NCBI RefSeq assembly: GCF_003469185.1
Contig: NZ_QSIL01000002.1
Span: forward strand, 124,692 to 188,691
Length of the DNA: 64,000 nt
Direction of reading: 5' to 3'
DNA from: Collinsella sp. AM34-10
GTDB lineage: Bacteria > Actinomycetota > Coriobacteriia > Coriobacteriales > Coriobacteriaceae
Made by a program: the position numbers and the translations under genes. The notes under the pieces are model-generated. The model was not told where the DNA came from and did not search any database. It was given only the letters and a program-made list of their open reading frames with translations. Below, piece by piece: positions 52,630-63,073 of this stretch. Positions within the stretch are counted from its first letter, which is position 1. Each line of letters begins with the position of its first letter.

Positions 52630-52752
52630 GAAACTGCATGTCGCTTTTTGAGCGGGTGATTTCGTCATGCAATGTTTTCGGTATTGAACGTGGTCGTGGA
52701 TGAATGATGTTCTAGAATGTTCGTACTGTCACATAAACGAACAGGAGCGAAC

Positions 52753-53397
52753 ATGCATATCTACTCTGTATCAGATCACGAGTTCAAATCTTATGGCTGC
52801 GTGTGGAACGACGTTCCGTCCAACCTGACCGCTCCGCTCATCGAGGCGCTCTCTGCCACGCCCATCCCCGAGGGCAGTAAGTACGTAGCAAGCGCGCCGG
52901 AGCTCGAGGGCGTCAAGGATGCCGATAAGCTGGGCTTTCTCATGTACGGCGGCCGCCCCTTCCAGCTCGGCTGGTGCAACGGGCACAACACACGCCTCAA
53001 CTGCCTGGAGTATCACCGCGCCAGCGAGTTTAACCTGGGCGCCCGCGACTTTATCCTGCTCGTGGCGCATCGCTGGGAGATCGAGGACGGCAAGCTTGAC
53101 ACCGCGTGCGTTAAGGCGTTCCGCGTGCCGGCGGGCAAGGTCGTTGAGGTCTTCAACACCACGCTCCACTACACGCCCTGCATGGTCGACGACGGTGGCT
53201 TCCAGGTGATGGTGGCGCTGCCGGCGGGCACCAATGGCCCGCGCCCCGAGGCTGCAGCCGACATGCCTGCCGCCGGTGACAGCTACTGCTACTGGAAGGC
53301 CGACAAGTGGGTCCTCTGCCACGCCGACAGCCCCAAGGCAGCCGAAGGCGGCTACGTGGGCCTCGTCGGCAAAAACCTCGACATCACCTGCGACTAG
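52753..53397 (+). CDS. DUF4867-family protein
   Basis: 214 residues, soluble, with no signal peptide. HIYSVSDHEFKSYGCVW, LEYHRASEFNLGARDFILLVAHRWEI and AGKVVEVFNTTLHYTPC are the visible conserved blocks; the fold is probably cupin-like, with His and Glu residues that could bind a metal. Such proteins often accompany sugar-utilisation genes and a carbohydrate role is likely, but the reaction is unknown. The ATG at 52753 has AGGAG 5 bases upstream. GTTCG...CGAAC at about 52720-52742 is an operator-like inverted repeat in the leader. Confidence 0.75.
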   Translation: MHIYSVSDHEFKSYGCVWNDVPSNLTAPLIEALSATPIPEGSKYVASAPELEGVKDADKLGFLMYGGRPFQLGWCNGHNTRLNCLEYHRASEFNLGARDFILLVAHRWEIEDGKLDTACVKAFRVPAGKVVEVFNTTLHYTPCMVDDGGFQVMVALPAGTNGPRPEAAADMPAAGDSYCYWKADKWVLCHADSPKAAEGGYVGLVGKNLDITCD

Positions 53398-55186
<1,789 letters not shown>

Positions 55187-55215
55187 GCTTTCCCAACAAC
55201 CACAGCTTCCTAACC

Positions 55216-55256
55216 AAAACACCCGGCGAGCAGCTTATGCCCGTCGGGTGTTTTGT
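55216..55256 (+). terminator. Terminator of the GH1 gene
   Basis: AAAACACCCG 55216-55225 with CGGGTGTTTT 55245-55254; the T-tract is part of the stem and it can act in both directions. Confidence 0.85.
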
Positions 55257-55291
55257 TAAAAGAAGTGAAAGAAAGCAAAAGAAGTTAAGAA

Positions 55292-55326
55292 CTACTCATT
55301 GGGGACGTTCTTAAACGGCTAATCGC
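55292..55326 (-). repeat. Dispersed TTTAAGAACGTCCCCAA repeat, copy 4 (inverted)
   Basis: Plus strand reads CTACTCATTGGGGACGTTC then TTAAACGGCTAATCG; in reverse complement it matches the other copies. Confidence 0.75.
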
Positions 55327-55491
55327 TGGGGGCACCCTTTGCCGTCGGCGGATTTTGGGACATGTGGCCCGCTTTTTGGGCCCGCCTGTCGGTACACTAA
55401 AAGCACTATGGGTACCTGCGAGCGACATATCGGCCACGCGGCCGCCCGATCCGCACCCGTGGCGGATCCCAGGGGCGGCAGGCTCTTCGCC

Positions 55492-57291
55492 ATGCCGCGA
55501 TTCCTTGTTGGCATAACGCATCGTGTATACCGCTACCGCGTCTTCGCTATCGCTGGCGCCATCACTGCGCTGTTCCTCATGCTTTTGGCAGTCTTGCCGG
55601 CGCTGTTCGCCTCCGACCCCAAGCTTTCCAACACCGTGCCTGCCTATGGTGAGGTATCCAAAGAGGTTGTGGACGGACTCATTCATTCGAGCTCCCTCCC
55701 GTTGCTCATAGCCGGAATTGCGTTTTCAATTTGGGGTGTGTTGGCGTACCTGCGCTGTTTGGACTATGTGTTGCGCCGCCGCCTTGTTGCCGTCGCCACT
55801 ATCTGTGCCCTCTGGATGATCGAGGTCATCCTCAAATACAAGTCGTTCACGCCGTTCTATGCCACCGTGCTGTGGTACCTGTACTACGTGCCCATGACGT
55901 TCATTCCGCTGCTCTACCAGCTGTGCGGCCTGCGCCTTGCGGGCGTGGAACAGCACCGCCTGGGTCGCCGCTACTGCGCTGCGCTGTGGATTGTGGCCAT
56001 CCTGCTTATCGGATTTGTGCTCACCAACGATTTTCACCAGCAGGTCTTCCGCTTTGACCGTACAAGCGACACCTGGAGCAATGATTACACGTACGGCTGG
56101 GGTTATTTCGCTGTCTTGTTGTGGACGGCCTTTAACTTTGTGGCCTTTTTTATCCTGGTTGGTCGGTCCTCGTCCTTTCGCGTCCAGCGTTTCTCGGGCA
56201 CGGCGGCGCTCGTACTGCTGGGTGGCGCATTCTTTGCCATCTCGTATGCTCTGCGCGTGCCCTGGGCATGGAGGCTCAACTTTTCGCTCGTCTATTGCGT
56301 CCTGTGCGTGGTGGCGATGGAAATCTGTCTCGATTGCGGTGTCATTCCGTCGTATCACGACATCGCCGGCATTTTCGACACCTTGCCGCTCGACCTCAAA
56401 GTTCTAACGCGCGACCTGCAGGAAGTCTATGCCACACCGGTGTCGAAGCCAATGCCGGCGGGCGTGTGCGAAGAGCTTCGGGCCCAGGAACACGGGCATG
56501 CCCATGCCTTTGCCGTGGCGTCCGATCCCGATGTAATGTATCGCGCCTTTCCACTGCTGGGCGGATCGGCCCTGCTTGCCCAAGACGTGTCGGAGCTCAA
56601 CGAGCTTAACCGTGAACTGGCACATCGTCGCATGGAGCTGCAGCGCCAAAATGAGCTGCTCACGGCCGACTACGATCTTAAGACGCATCTGGCAGATCAA
56701 GAGGCCGAGACCTTGCTGGTCCAAGACGTGGACCAGGCACTCGCCCGCGCGCTCGAAGAGATGTATGACCTGCTGAGCTCGCTGCCGCCGTTGACCGACG
56801 AAGCGTCTTCTCACGAGCGTTACCGCATGCTGCAGCGCGCCAAGATGCTCGTCGCCTATTGCAAGCGCAAGGGGTCGCTCACGCTGGCGCAGCACGGGGA
56901 GAGCGGCTTTGATCGCGACCGCATTCAGCTCATTGCCAACGAGCTCGCAAGCGACCTGCGCACCATCGATGTCGATTGCGCCTCGATTATCGCCATACGG
57001 CGCCCGATGCACGCCAGTACGGTAAGCGCCCTGTACGACTGCGTGTATGACTTTGCGTTTTTTGCCTACACCACCGACCACCCGGCGCTCATGTATCACT
57101 TGGGTGACCATGACCGGTGCAGTGTCGAGCTGCGCGCCACGCTTTTTTCCAACGATGATGAAGATCTTTCGCAGACGCCCGCTGCGCAAGAGCTCGAAAG
57201 CGCTCTGCAAGGGCGCAACGTGGCATACCGCCTTGAGGGCGAGCCCGGCCAGCTGCGCATGATCGTCTTGATGCCGAGGGCGGGTGAGTAA
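55492..57291 (+). CDS. 7TM-receptor protein with degenerate kinase core
   Basis: 599 residues from the chosen ATG. One helix (FAIAGAITALFLMLLAVLPAL) plus seven form a HisKA_7TM-type sensor, with YVPMTFIPLLYQLCG and the typical VLTNDFHQQVFRFD loop. After the membrane lies a PAS-like region, a coiled coil (ELNRELAHRRMELQRQNELL), and a C-terminal region resembling a dimerisation/ATPase pair but without a clear phospho-accepting His, N-box or glycine-rich G-boxes. Just downstream are a full histidine kinase and a response regulator, so this looks like a receptor or allosteric partner. The start at 55492 is uncertain; 55408 is possible. Confidence 0.78.
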   Translation: MPRFLVGITHRVYRYRVFAIAGAITALFLMLLAVLPALFASDPKLSNTVPAYGEVSKEVVDGLIHSSSLPLLIAGIAFSIWGVLAYLRCLDYVLRRRLVAVATICALWMIEVILKYKSFTPFYATVLWYLYYVPMTFIPLLYQLCGLRLAGVEQHRLGRRYCAALWIVAILLIGFVLTNDFHQQVFRFDRTSDTWSNDYTYGWGYFAVLLWTAFNFVAFFILVGRSSSFRVQRFSGTAALVLLGGAFFAISYALRVPWAWRLNFSLVYCVLCVVAMEICLDCGVIPSYHDIAGIFDTLPLDLKVLTRDLQEVYATPVSKPMPAGVCEELRAQEHGHAHAFAVASDPDVMYRAFPLLGGSALLAQDVSELNELNRELAHRRMELQRQNELLTADYDLKTHLADQEAETLLVQDVDQALARALEEMYDLLSSLPPLTDEASSHERYRMLQRAKMLVAYCKRKGSLTLAQHGESGFDRDRIQLIANELASDLRTIDVDCASIIAIRRPMHASTVSALYDCVYDFAFFAYTTDHPALMYHLGDHDRCSVELRATLFSNDDEDLSQTPAAQELESALQGRNVAYRLEGEPGQLRMIVLMPRAGE

Positions 57292-57293
57292 CG

Positions 57294-58787
57294 ATGCAGA
57301 TTTCGCTCATCCTTCCCCAAATCGTTGCGCTCGATGTTGTCTTTGCCCTGGCTGCGTGTCTACAGACGATCCACGTCCCGCTCATCGCATCGCGCCGCTC
57401 GTCCTATAACCGTAAGGTGATTTGCGCCTACGAGGCGAGCCTTGTGCTTCACTTGGTCATCTCGGCTGTCATTTTGTTCGCGTCGTCTGGCTCATATCTG
57501 GTGGCGCCGCTTGACGTTTGCGCCAGGGCAATGGGCGGAGCGCTGTGGCTCAATGCCGCGATCTTTGCCTACGGCGTAGTGCTTATGGTGCACTATCGTC
57601 GCCCCGTCATGCTGGCCGAGCTGCTGCTTGTTGCCGCCGTGACACCGCCGGTGGTTTTTGCCATGGGCTCGGCGTGGGCCGTTGTCCTTATCGCAGAGGG
57701 AGCGTTCTTCCTGTTCCGTTCCATCGCGGCGCTCTTGATGGACGTCCGTAACCGCCAGGAGGATATCACCGCGTTCTCGACGATCGAAACCATCAACGTG
57801 ATTCCCGTCGGCATCCTGTATCTGGATTCAAAGGGCCATCCGTTGCTCATGAACCGCTGCATGCGCAAAAACCTCGCTGAGCTTCACATGCCCACCGACT
57901 TGCACGATATGAGCGGCACATGGAACGGCCTTCGAAAGCTCAGCGCCCAGATGCCCGAGAGCAGCAAAGACCGCGTTCGAATTGACCTGGATCGCTTTGG
58001 TGAGACACGCGCGGTGGTCGAGGTTTCTCCCTCCGAGATTCGCCTGTTTGTGTGCGACGACGTTATGATTTCGGGTCGCCCCTTGGAGCGCATCATCGGC
58101 TTGGACGTGACGGAGTACGCACATGCCCATGACCGCCTGGCGCACGCCAACCGACTGCTCGAGCTTGCGGGCCAAGAACTTCAATCGCAGATCGAAGAGG
58201 TCAAAAAAGTTGCTGACAATGCGGCCTATCTGCGTATGCGCGCTCGCGTGCACGACGTGATCGGGCAGCGCCTGTCCATCCTCCATCGTTATCTGGAGGA
58301 GGGACGTCTGGATGACGAGTCACTCGAGCAGATCGACCCGCTGCTGCGCTCAATCGCTGCCGATCTGCGCAGCGGGGGCGACGCCGAACCGGCAGAGCAA
58401 CTGGGCGATATCGTCCATGCCTTTGGTCTGGTGAGCGTGCAGATCGATGTTGAGGGCGCGCTGCCTGAGGACGTGCGTGTCGCTGCAGCCTTTCTGCAGA
58501 TTATCCGCGAGGCCTCGACCAATGCCACCAAGCATGCGCAGGCCCATCAGGTCCATGTGCGCCTGTGGCAGGAGACGTCGGAAGACGGTGCTGTTGCGCG
58601 GATGACCGTTTCTAACGACGGCGCGCCTGCACCCGTATCGTATCACGAGGGAACGGGTATCCCTGGTATGAGGCATGTCGCACAGAATCTGGGCGGCAGC
58701 CTGGAAGTCCACGCCGCCCCGCCCTTTACGCTTGCAGTGTCCATCCCGCTCGCCTCCAACGCCACGGTCCAAAGGAGAAGCTCATGA
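57294..58787 (+). CDS. Histidine kinase with membrane and PAS domains
   Basis: 497 residues: about five helices (8-155), a PAS-like domain (about 165-280, VIPVGILYLDSKGHPLLMNRC), a coiled coil, a HisKA_3-like H-box RARVHDVIGQRLSIL, and an ATPase domain with the N-box REASTNATKHAQA and a GTGIPGMRHVAQ G-box. The intact boxes contrast with the upstream partner. Starts 2 bases after that gene and overlaps the regulator gene (ATGA), so all three are coupled. Confidence 0.88.
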   Translation: MQISLILPQIVALDVVFALAACLQTIHVPLIASRRSSYNRKVICAYEASLVLHLVISAVILFASSGSYLVAPLDVCARAMGGALWLNAAIFAYGVVLMVHYRRPVMLAELLLVAAVTPPVVFAMGSAWAVVLIAEGAFFLFRSIAALLMDVRNRQEDITAFSTIETINVIPVGILYLDSKGHPLLMNRCMRKNLAELHMPTDLHDMSGTWNGLRKLSAQMPESSKDRVRIDLDRFGETRAVVEVSPSEIRLFVCDDVMISGRPLERIIGLDVTEYAHAHDRLAHANRLLELAGQELQSQIEEVKKVADNAAYLRMRARVHDVIGQRLSILHRYLEEGRLDDESLEQIDPLLRSIAADLRSGGDAEPAEQLGDIVHAFGLVSVQIDVEGALPEDVRVAAAFLQIIREASTNATKHAQAHQVHVRLWQETSEDGAVARMTVSNDGAPAPVSYHEGTGIPGMRHVAQNLGGSLEVHAAPPFTLAVSIPLASNATVQRRSS

Positions 58788-59404
58788 TCCGCGTGTTAAT
58801 CGTCGAAGACCAGGCTATCTTGCGCGAGAGCCTGGCGCGTTCCGTGGGCGACCAGCCCGACATGACCGTTATCGCCGCGATCGCCGACGCCTCGGATGCC
58901 TTGGACGTTGTGCTCAAGGAGCGTCCGGACATGATACTGATGGATGTGTGCACCGAGCACGATTCCAACGGCATCGTGGCGGCGGCGCGCATCAAAGAAC
59001 AACTGCCCGAGTGTCGCGTCATCATCATGACGGGTATGCCCGAGATCACCTTTGTGGACCAGGCGCGCGAGGCGGGCGTCGACAGCTTTGTGTACAAGAA
59101 CGTCGGTATCGACGAGCTATTCGCCGTGATGCGCTCCACGCTGGCGGGTTACTGCACGTTTCCCAAGCCGCCCGAGAGCATCTTCTCCGGCACGGCGGCC
59201 CTCGACGATGTCGAGCTGTCGATCTTGCGCCTTGCCTGCGAGGGTAAAAGCCGCCGCGAGATTGCGGCCGAGCTGTTTATGAGCGAGGGCACCATCAAAC
59301 GCCGCATCTCGGAGATTCTCAACAAGACCGGCTACGACAACATCATGCGCCTGGCCGTGCGCGCGGTGACCGAGGGCAGCATCGTTCCCAACATGGAGCG
59401 CTAA
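58784..59404 (+). CDS. NarL/LuxR-family response regulator
   Basis: 206 residues. The receiver domain has EDQ near residues 8-10, the phospho-acceptor Asp in MILMDVCTEHDSNG, and Lys in FVYKNVG. A LuxR-type HTH lies at the C-terminus (EGKSRREIAAELFMSEGTIKRRISEILNKTGYDN). Its ATG overlaps the kinase stop. The targets are unknown; the nearest promoters are its own operon and the minus-strand lipoprotein gene. Confidence 0.92.
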   Translation: MIRVLIVEDQAILRESLARSVGDQPDMTVIAAIADASDALDVVLKERPDMILMDVCTEHDSNGIVAAARIKEQLPECRVIIMTGMPEITFVDQAREAGVDSFVYKNVGIDELFAVMRSTLAGYCTFPKPPESIFSGTAALDDVELSILRLACEGKSRREIAAELFMSEGTIKRRISEILNKTGYDNIMRLAVRAVTEGSIVPNMER

Positions 59405-59430
59405 CGCTCGTTACGCATCGGCATAAAAGC

Positions 59431-59465
59431 GACGGGGCCGCAGGATCAACTCCTGCGGCCCCGTC
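59431..59465. terminator. 15-bp hairpin between converging genes
   Basis: GACGGGGCCGCAGGA 59431-59445 with its perfect complement 59451-59465. There is no T-tract on the plus strand; the minus side continues GCTTTTA. It probably ends both converging transcripts. Confidence 0.7.
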
Positions 59466-59513
59466 TGGTGTGCGCGGATGTGTCCGCCAATCCGCGGCTG
59501 TCGTGGTCTACCG

Positions 59514-60356
59514 CTACGCGATGGTTGCGCTGTAGGAGGCGACGTCCTCGTAGGAATCGGTCAGGTAGGCGTCGATGCCGATGGTCGTGTTGACCAGGTC
59601 GTCAAGGCTGTCAAGCTCGCCGCTCGAGAACGTGAATTCCTCGGTGGCGTTGGTGCCGGGCATCAGGTGAGCCGAGAACCAGGGTTCCTTCATGGTGCCG
59701 TTGACGTTGGTCTTGCCGGAAGGAGCGTAGAAGGTCAGGTCCTTGTCGCTCTTGTTGGTGATGTTGACGACAAAACCGATGTCGCCCCACTCGTCCTTGA
59801 ACTTCTCGGTGATGGTGATGGTGCACAGGTCGTCATCGGCAACGGTGACGGCGGGGGAGATTTCAATCTTCTGGACGTCGTCGTCTTCGACGGCCTCGTC
59901 GATCTCTTCTTCCTTCTCGGCCGCTTCGCGATCCTTCTTCACCGTGCCGGACAGATCCTTGTCGGACTTGGTAAAGACAAGATTGCCGTCATCCTCTTCG
60001 AGGATGAGCTTGCCGTCCTTGAGCTTCATGTCATGCGACTCGTCTTCGGCGGTGATGGTTACGGTGGTGGCGTCCTTTGCCTCCCATTTAAGGTCGACGA
60101 CTTCAAGGAACAGGTCGAGGGCGCCTGTACCGTCCTCATCGAGAATCAGGACGCAGTGCACACCCCAATCCTCGAGCATCTTCATGTACTCATCGGTCAG
60201 TTCTTCGCCCTCCAGGGTTCCACCCGAGAGTTCCCAGCTGCCGACGAAGTTGGCCTTGGGGTCTTTGCCGCCGCCGCTGCAGCCCGTCAGGGCAAAGGCG
60301 AGCGCAAGGACGCATGTCAGAAATGCGAGTACGGACTTTTTGAACGTTGTCTTCAT
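59514..60356 (-). CDS. Lipoprotein with DUF5067/DUF4352-like C-terminal region
   Basis: 280 residues. A lipoprotein signal peptide ends in the lipobox LTGCSGGG (about residues 22-26). A region with GSWELSGGTLEGEELTDEYMK and an acidic linker follow, then a beta-sandwich part with ITEKFKDEWGDIGFVVNITNKSDKDLTFYAPSGKTNVNG, typical of extracellular telomeric-repeat-like immunoglobulin folds (DUF5067/DUF4352). GGAGG lies 6 bases before the ATG at 60356. Function unknown; it sits next to the SPFH/zinc-ribbon genes on the same strand. Confidence 0.85.
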   Translation of the reverse strand: MKTTFKKSVLAFLTCVLALAFALTGCSGGGKDPKANFVGSWELSGGTLEGEELTDEYMKMLEDWGVHCVLILDEDGTGALDLFLEVVDLKWEAKDATTVTITAEDESHDMKLKDGKLILEEDDGNLVFTKSDKDLSGTVKKDREAAEKEEEIDEAVEDDDVQKIEISPAVTVADDDLCTITITEKFKDEWGDIGFVVNITNKSDKDLTFYAPSGKTNVNGTMKEPWFSAHLMPGTNATEEFTFSSGELDSLDDLVNTTIGIDAYLTDSYEDVASYSATIA

Positions 60357-60436
60357 GGTGTCCTCCTTTATCGAACGAAACCCATAGAAGCAAATGCGGG
60401 GGTGGCGGATCCCCCGCCAATTACCAGATAGAGGGG

Positions 60437-61678
60437 CTAGGGCCTGGGCGTTCCGCAGTTGCTGCAGAACTTGCCGCCGTTTTCGCTGCCGCAGTTGGGG
60501 CAGAACCACTTGGCCGGTGCCGGGGCGGGTGCGGGACTGCCGCACTCGGAGCAGAACTTGCCGGTGTTGGTGGCACCGCAGCTGCAAGTCCACGTGCCGG
60601 CCGCGGGGGCAGCGGCAGGAGCCGGTGCGGGGGCGGGTGCCGGAGCCGGCTGCGGGGCGGCCTGCTGCTGTGCCTGGCCGGCGGCGAACAGCTGGCTGGC
60701 GTTCATGCCGCCCATGCCGCCTGCCATGCCCATGCCCATAAAGCCGGCCATCGCGCCGTTGGGGTTGGCGGCTGCCGCTCGCATCGCATCGCTCTGGGCG
60801 CTGGCGATGTTAGCTGCCGCCATGGTGGGATCGCGCATGACCGCGGCCTTCTGCAGGTCCTTGATCATCTGCTCGTCTTCTTGCGAGGCGGCGATGGAGT
60901 TGACGCCAAAGCTCACGATCTCGACGCCGCGCAGGTCGCGCCAGTCGGCCGAGAGGACCTCGTTGAGCGCGCGGGCGAGCTCGGTGGTGTGGCCGGGGAT
61001 GGCACTGTAGCGGATGCCCATCTCCGAGATCTTGGCAAAGGCGGGCTGCAGGGCGGTGAGCAGCTCGGACTTAAGCTGGCTGTCGATCTTGTCGCGCGTA
61101 TAGCTATCGGTTACGTTGCCGCACACGTTGGTGTAGAACAGCAGCGGGTTGGTGATGCGGTACGAGTACTCGCCGTTGCAGCGCACGGAGATGTCGACAT
61201 CCAGGCCAATGTTGTTATCGACCACGCGGAAGGGCACGGGCGAGGCGGTACCGTACTTGTTGCCAATGATCTCCTTGGTGTTGATGAAGTAGACGCGCTG
61301 GTCTTTGCCCGCGTCGCCGCCAAAGGTAAAGCGGCTGCCGATGTTGGCAAACGTCTCCTTGATGGAGTCGCCCAGGTTGCCACTGAAGACGCTCGGCTCG
61401 CTGCCGGTGTCAAAGACAAACTCGCCAGGCTCCAGCGCGACCTCGATGATCTTGCCGTTTTGCACCACGAGCATGCCCTGGCCGTCGTTGACGGCGATGA
61501 CCGAGCCGTTGGAGATGACGTTGTCCTCGCCGCGCGTGTTGGAGCTACGGCCGCCGGTGCGCTTGCTGCCCTTGCAGGCCAAGACATCAGCGGGCATCGA
61601 TTCGCAATAGATAAATTCCTTCCACTGGTCGGCCATGACGCCGCCGGCAGCACCCAATCCAGCTTTCAAGAGTCCCAT
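60437..61678 (-). CDS. SPFH-domain protein with two C-terminal zinc ribbons (YdjI-like)
   Basis: 413 residues. The N-terminal SPFH/band-7-like domain (about 20-300; FIYCESMPADVLACKG, VQNGKIIEVALEPGEFVFDTGSEPSVF) is of the virion-core-like YdjI type. A Met/Gly/Ala-rich stretch and a Pro/Ala linker (about 335-365) lead to two zinc ribbons, CSCGATNTGKFCSECG and CPNCGSENGGKFCSNCG. In Bacillus the YdjI/YdjG pair binds membranes and PspA; the zinc-ribbon neighbour here fits that theme. AAAGGAAG lies before the ATG. It starts 48 bases after the next protein's gene. Confidence 0.88.
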   Translation of the reverse strand: MGLLKAGLGAAGGVMADQWKEFIYCESMPADVLACKGSKRTGGRSSNTRGEDNVISNGSVIAVNDGQGMLVVQNGKIIEVALEPGEFVFDTGSEPSVFSGNLGDSIKETFANIGSRFTFGGDAGKDQRVYFINTKEIIGNKYGTASPVPFRVVDNNIGLDVDISVRCNGEYSYRITNPLLFYTNVCGNVTDSYTRDKIDSQLKSELLTALQPAFAKISEMGIRYSAIPGHTTELARALNEVLSADWRDLRGVEIVSFGVNSIAASQEDEQMIKDLQKAAVMRDPTMAAANIASAQSDAMRAAAANPNGAMAGFMGMGMAGGMGGMNASQLFAAGQAQQQAAPQPAPAPAPAPAPAAAPAAGTWTCSCGATNTGKFCSECGSPAPAPAPAKWFCPNCGSENGGKFCSNCGTPRP

Positions 61679-61726
61679 GGTGATCTTCCTTTCTCGTCAA
61701 AGGCCGGGCGGTATTGGTCAGAATGG

Positions 61727-63049
61727 CTAATCGTCCTTGTCGTCCTTCATGACGACGGTGGTCTCGGTGTGGCTGAAGGTGTCGTGCTTCTCGGTCAGGT
61801 CGAGCTCGCCACAATACTCATCGGCGTGGGTGGCCTCGTTGGCCGTCTTGAGCTGGCCTACCAGCAGCACGTCTCCGATAATCACGATGATCAGCGGCGC
61901 GACGATGTTGATGAGGATGCCCTCGACATCAAAGGCGAAGTAGTCCGGATCGAAGGCGTTCCCGCCCATAAAGAGAATTTGGGAGAGAACAAATCCGATC
62001 ACAAAGAACAGCACCGAGGCGATAGCGAGCTTGGGCTTGGAGCAGGGAAGCTCGCCGACCATGCGGCCGGTTTGGCCGTTCATGGCAAACAGGTAGCTCT
62101 TGCCATTCCACGAGGTGGAAAGCATCCACACGGGGAACAGGGCGTAGTTGCTGTCTTCCCAGGTGTAGTCGAGCTGCTTGCTTTCGACTGTGGCATCGTC
62201 ATATTCGTCGACGACGGTCTCGCGCAGGGCCGAGATCGTACTTTCTTCCATACGACGCTCGGCGCGCGCTTTGCAGGTCTCGCAATCCTCGTCATAGCGG
62301 TTGGCGATGTAGCCGGGCATATAGGCGACCGAGAACGGGCGCAGCGCGTCGTAGTCAAACGGCTCGATGGCATCCATGTGGCCGTCGGGCATCTTGGACG
62401 ATCCGTCGACGGGCACGCGCTCAAACGAGATATTGCCCTTACGGTAGGCATCGTAGTGGTCGGTGGTCGTGACGGTGCGGTCGGATTCCTCGGTTACGGT
62501 CTCGTTGGTCGCGTCAAAGTACACTTCGCCGTTAACGCGGGCGCCGTAGAGCCAAAACGGTACGTAGACGCCTTGGACCTCGTCGATGTGGTTGCCGGTG
62601 ACAAAGCTCTTGGGCAGTAGGAGCTTGCCCTTGTAGTGTTCCTTGAGCGCGGTCATGACATCGTCGCGTCCGAGCTTAAACGGGATCACCAGATCGGGCG
62701 AGAAATCTCCCGAGAGCTGGCCGGGTGCCACGGCGGAGTTGCCGCAGTACGGGCAGGTGGTAACGGCGACAGTGCCATCGGACACGAGCTCGGCGCCGCA
62801 CGACGAGCAGATGTAGCCGGCGTTTTGGGCCAGCTCCTGCACGGCATCATCGACAGCGGGTTTGGGAGCTGCTGCTGCGGCATCGGCTTTGGCATCGGCC
62901 TTGTCCTGGCGCTCGCGATAGAGGGCCTCGACTTCTTCGACTTCAAAACGCGAGTCGCAGTAGTCGCAGACGAGCTTTTGCTCGGCACTGGTAAAGTGAA
63001 GGGGGCCGCCACACGCGGGGCACTGATAGTTGACGCTCTCGAAGGCCAT
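61727..63049 (-). CDS. Zinc-ribbon membrane protein (YdjG-like)
   Basis: 440 residues. A TFIIB-like zinc ribbon CPACGGPLHF...CDYCDS at 10-33 and a second, CSSCGAELVSDGTVAVTTCPYCG, near residue 80. A large beta-rich region includes SFVTGNHIDEVQGVYVPFWLYGA and CETCKARAERR, and two helices lie near the C-terminus (about 340-400). This matches YdjG-like proteins, proposed to act with SPFH partners at the membrane. It lies between the DUF4428 and SPFH genes in the same orientation, with 24 and 48 base gaps, so one operon. Confidence 0.87.
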   Translation of the reverse strand: MAFESVNYQCPACGGPLHFTSAEQKLVCDYCDSRFEVEEVEALYRERQDKADAKADAAAAAPKPAVDDAVQELAQNAGYICSSCGAELVSDGTVAVTTCPYCGNSAVAPGQLSGDFSPDLVIPFKLGRDDVMTALKEHYKGKLLLPKSFVTGNHIDEVQGVYVPFWLYGARVNGEVYFDATNETVTEESDRTVTTTDHYDAYRKGNISFERVPVDGSSKMPDGHMDAIEPFDYDALRPFSVAYMPGYIANRYDEDCETCKARAERRMEESTISALRETVVDEYDDATVESKQLDYTWEDSNYALFPVWMLSTSWNGKSYLFAMNGQTGRMVGELPCSKPKLAIASVLFFVIGFVLSQILFMGGNAFDPDYFAFDVEGILINIVAPLIIVIIGDVLLVGQLKTANEATHADEYCGELDLTEKHDTFSHTETTVVMKDDKDD

Positions 63050-63073
63050 GATCGGTCCTTTCCGTGCCGGGTG

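Larger units (their letters stand above)
55187..55491. other. Intergenic region before the 7TM sensor gene
   Basis: Holds the GH1 terminator (55216-55256), an inverted copy of the TTTAAGAACGTCCCCAA repeat (55292-55326), and a possible -10 box TACACT at 55393. In-frame ATGs at 55339 and 55408 precede the preferred sensor start at 55492. Confidence 0.55.
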
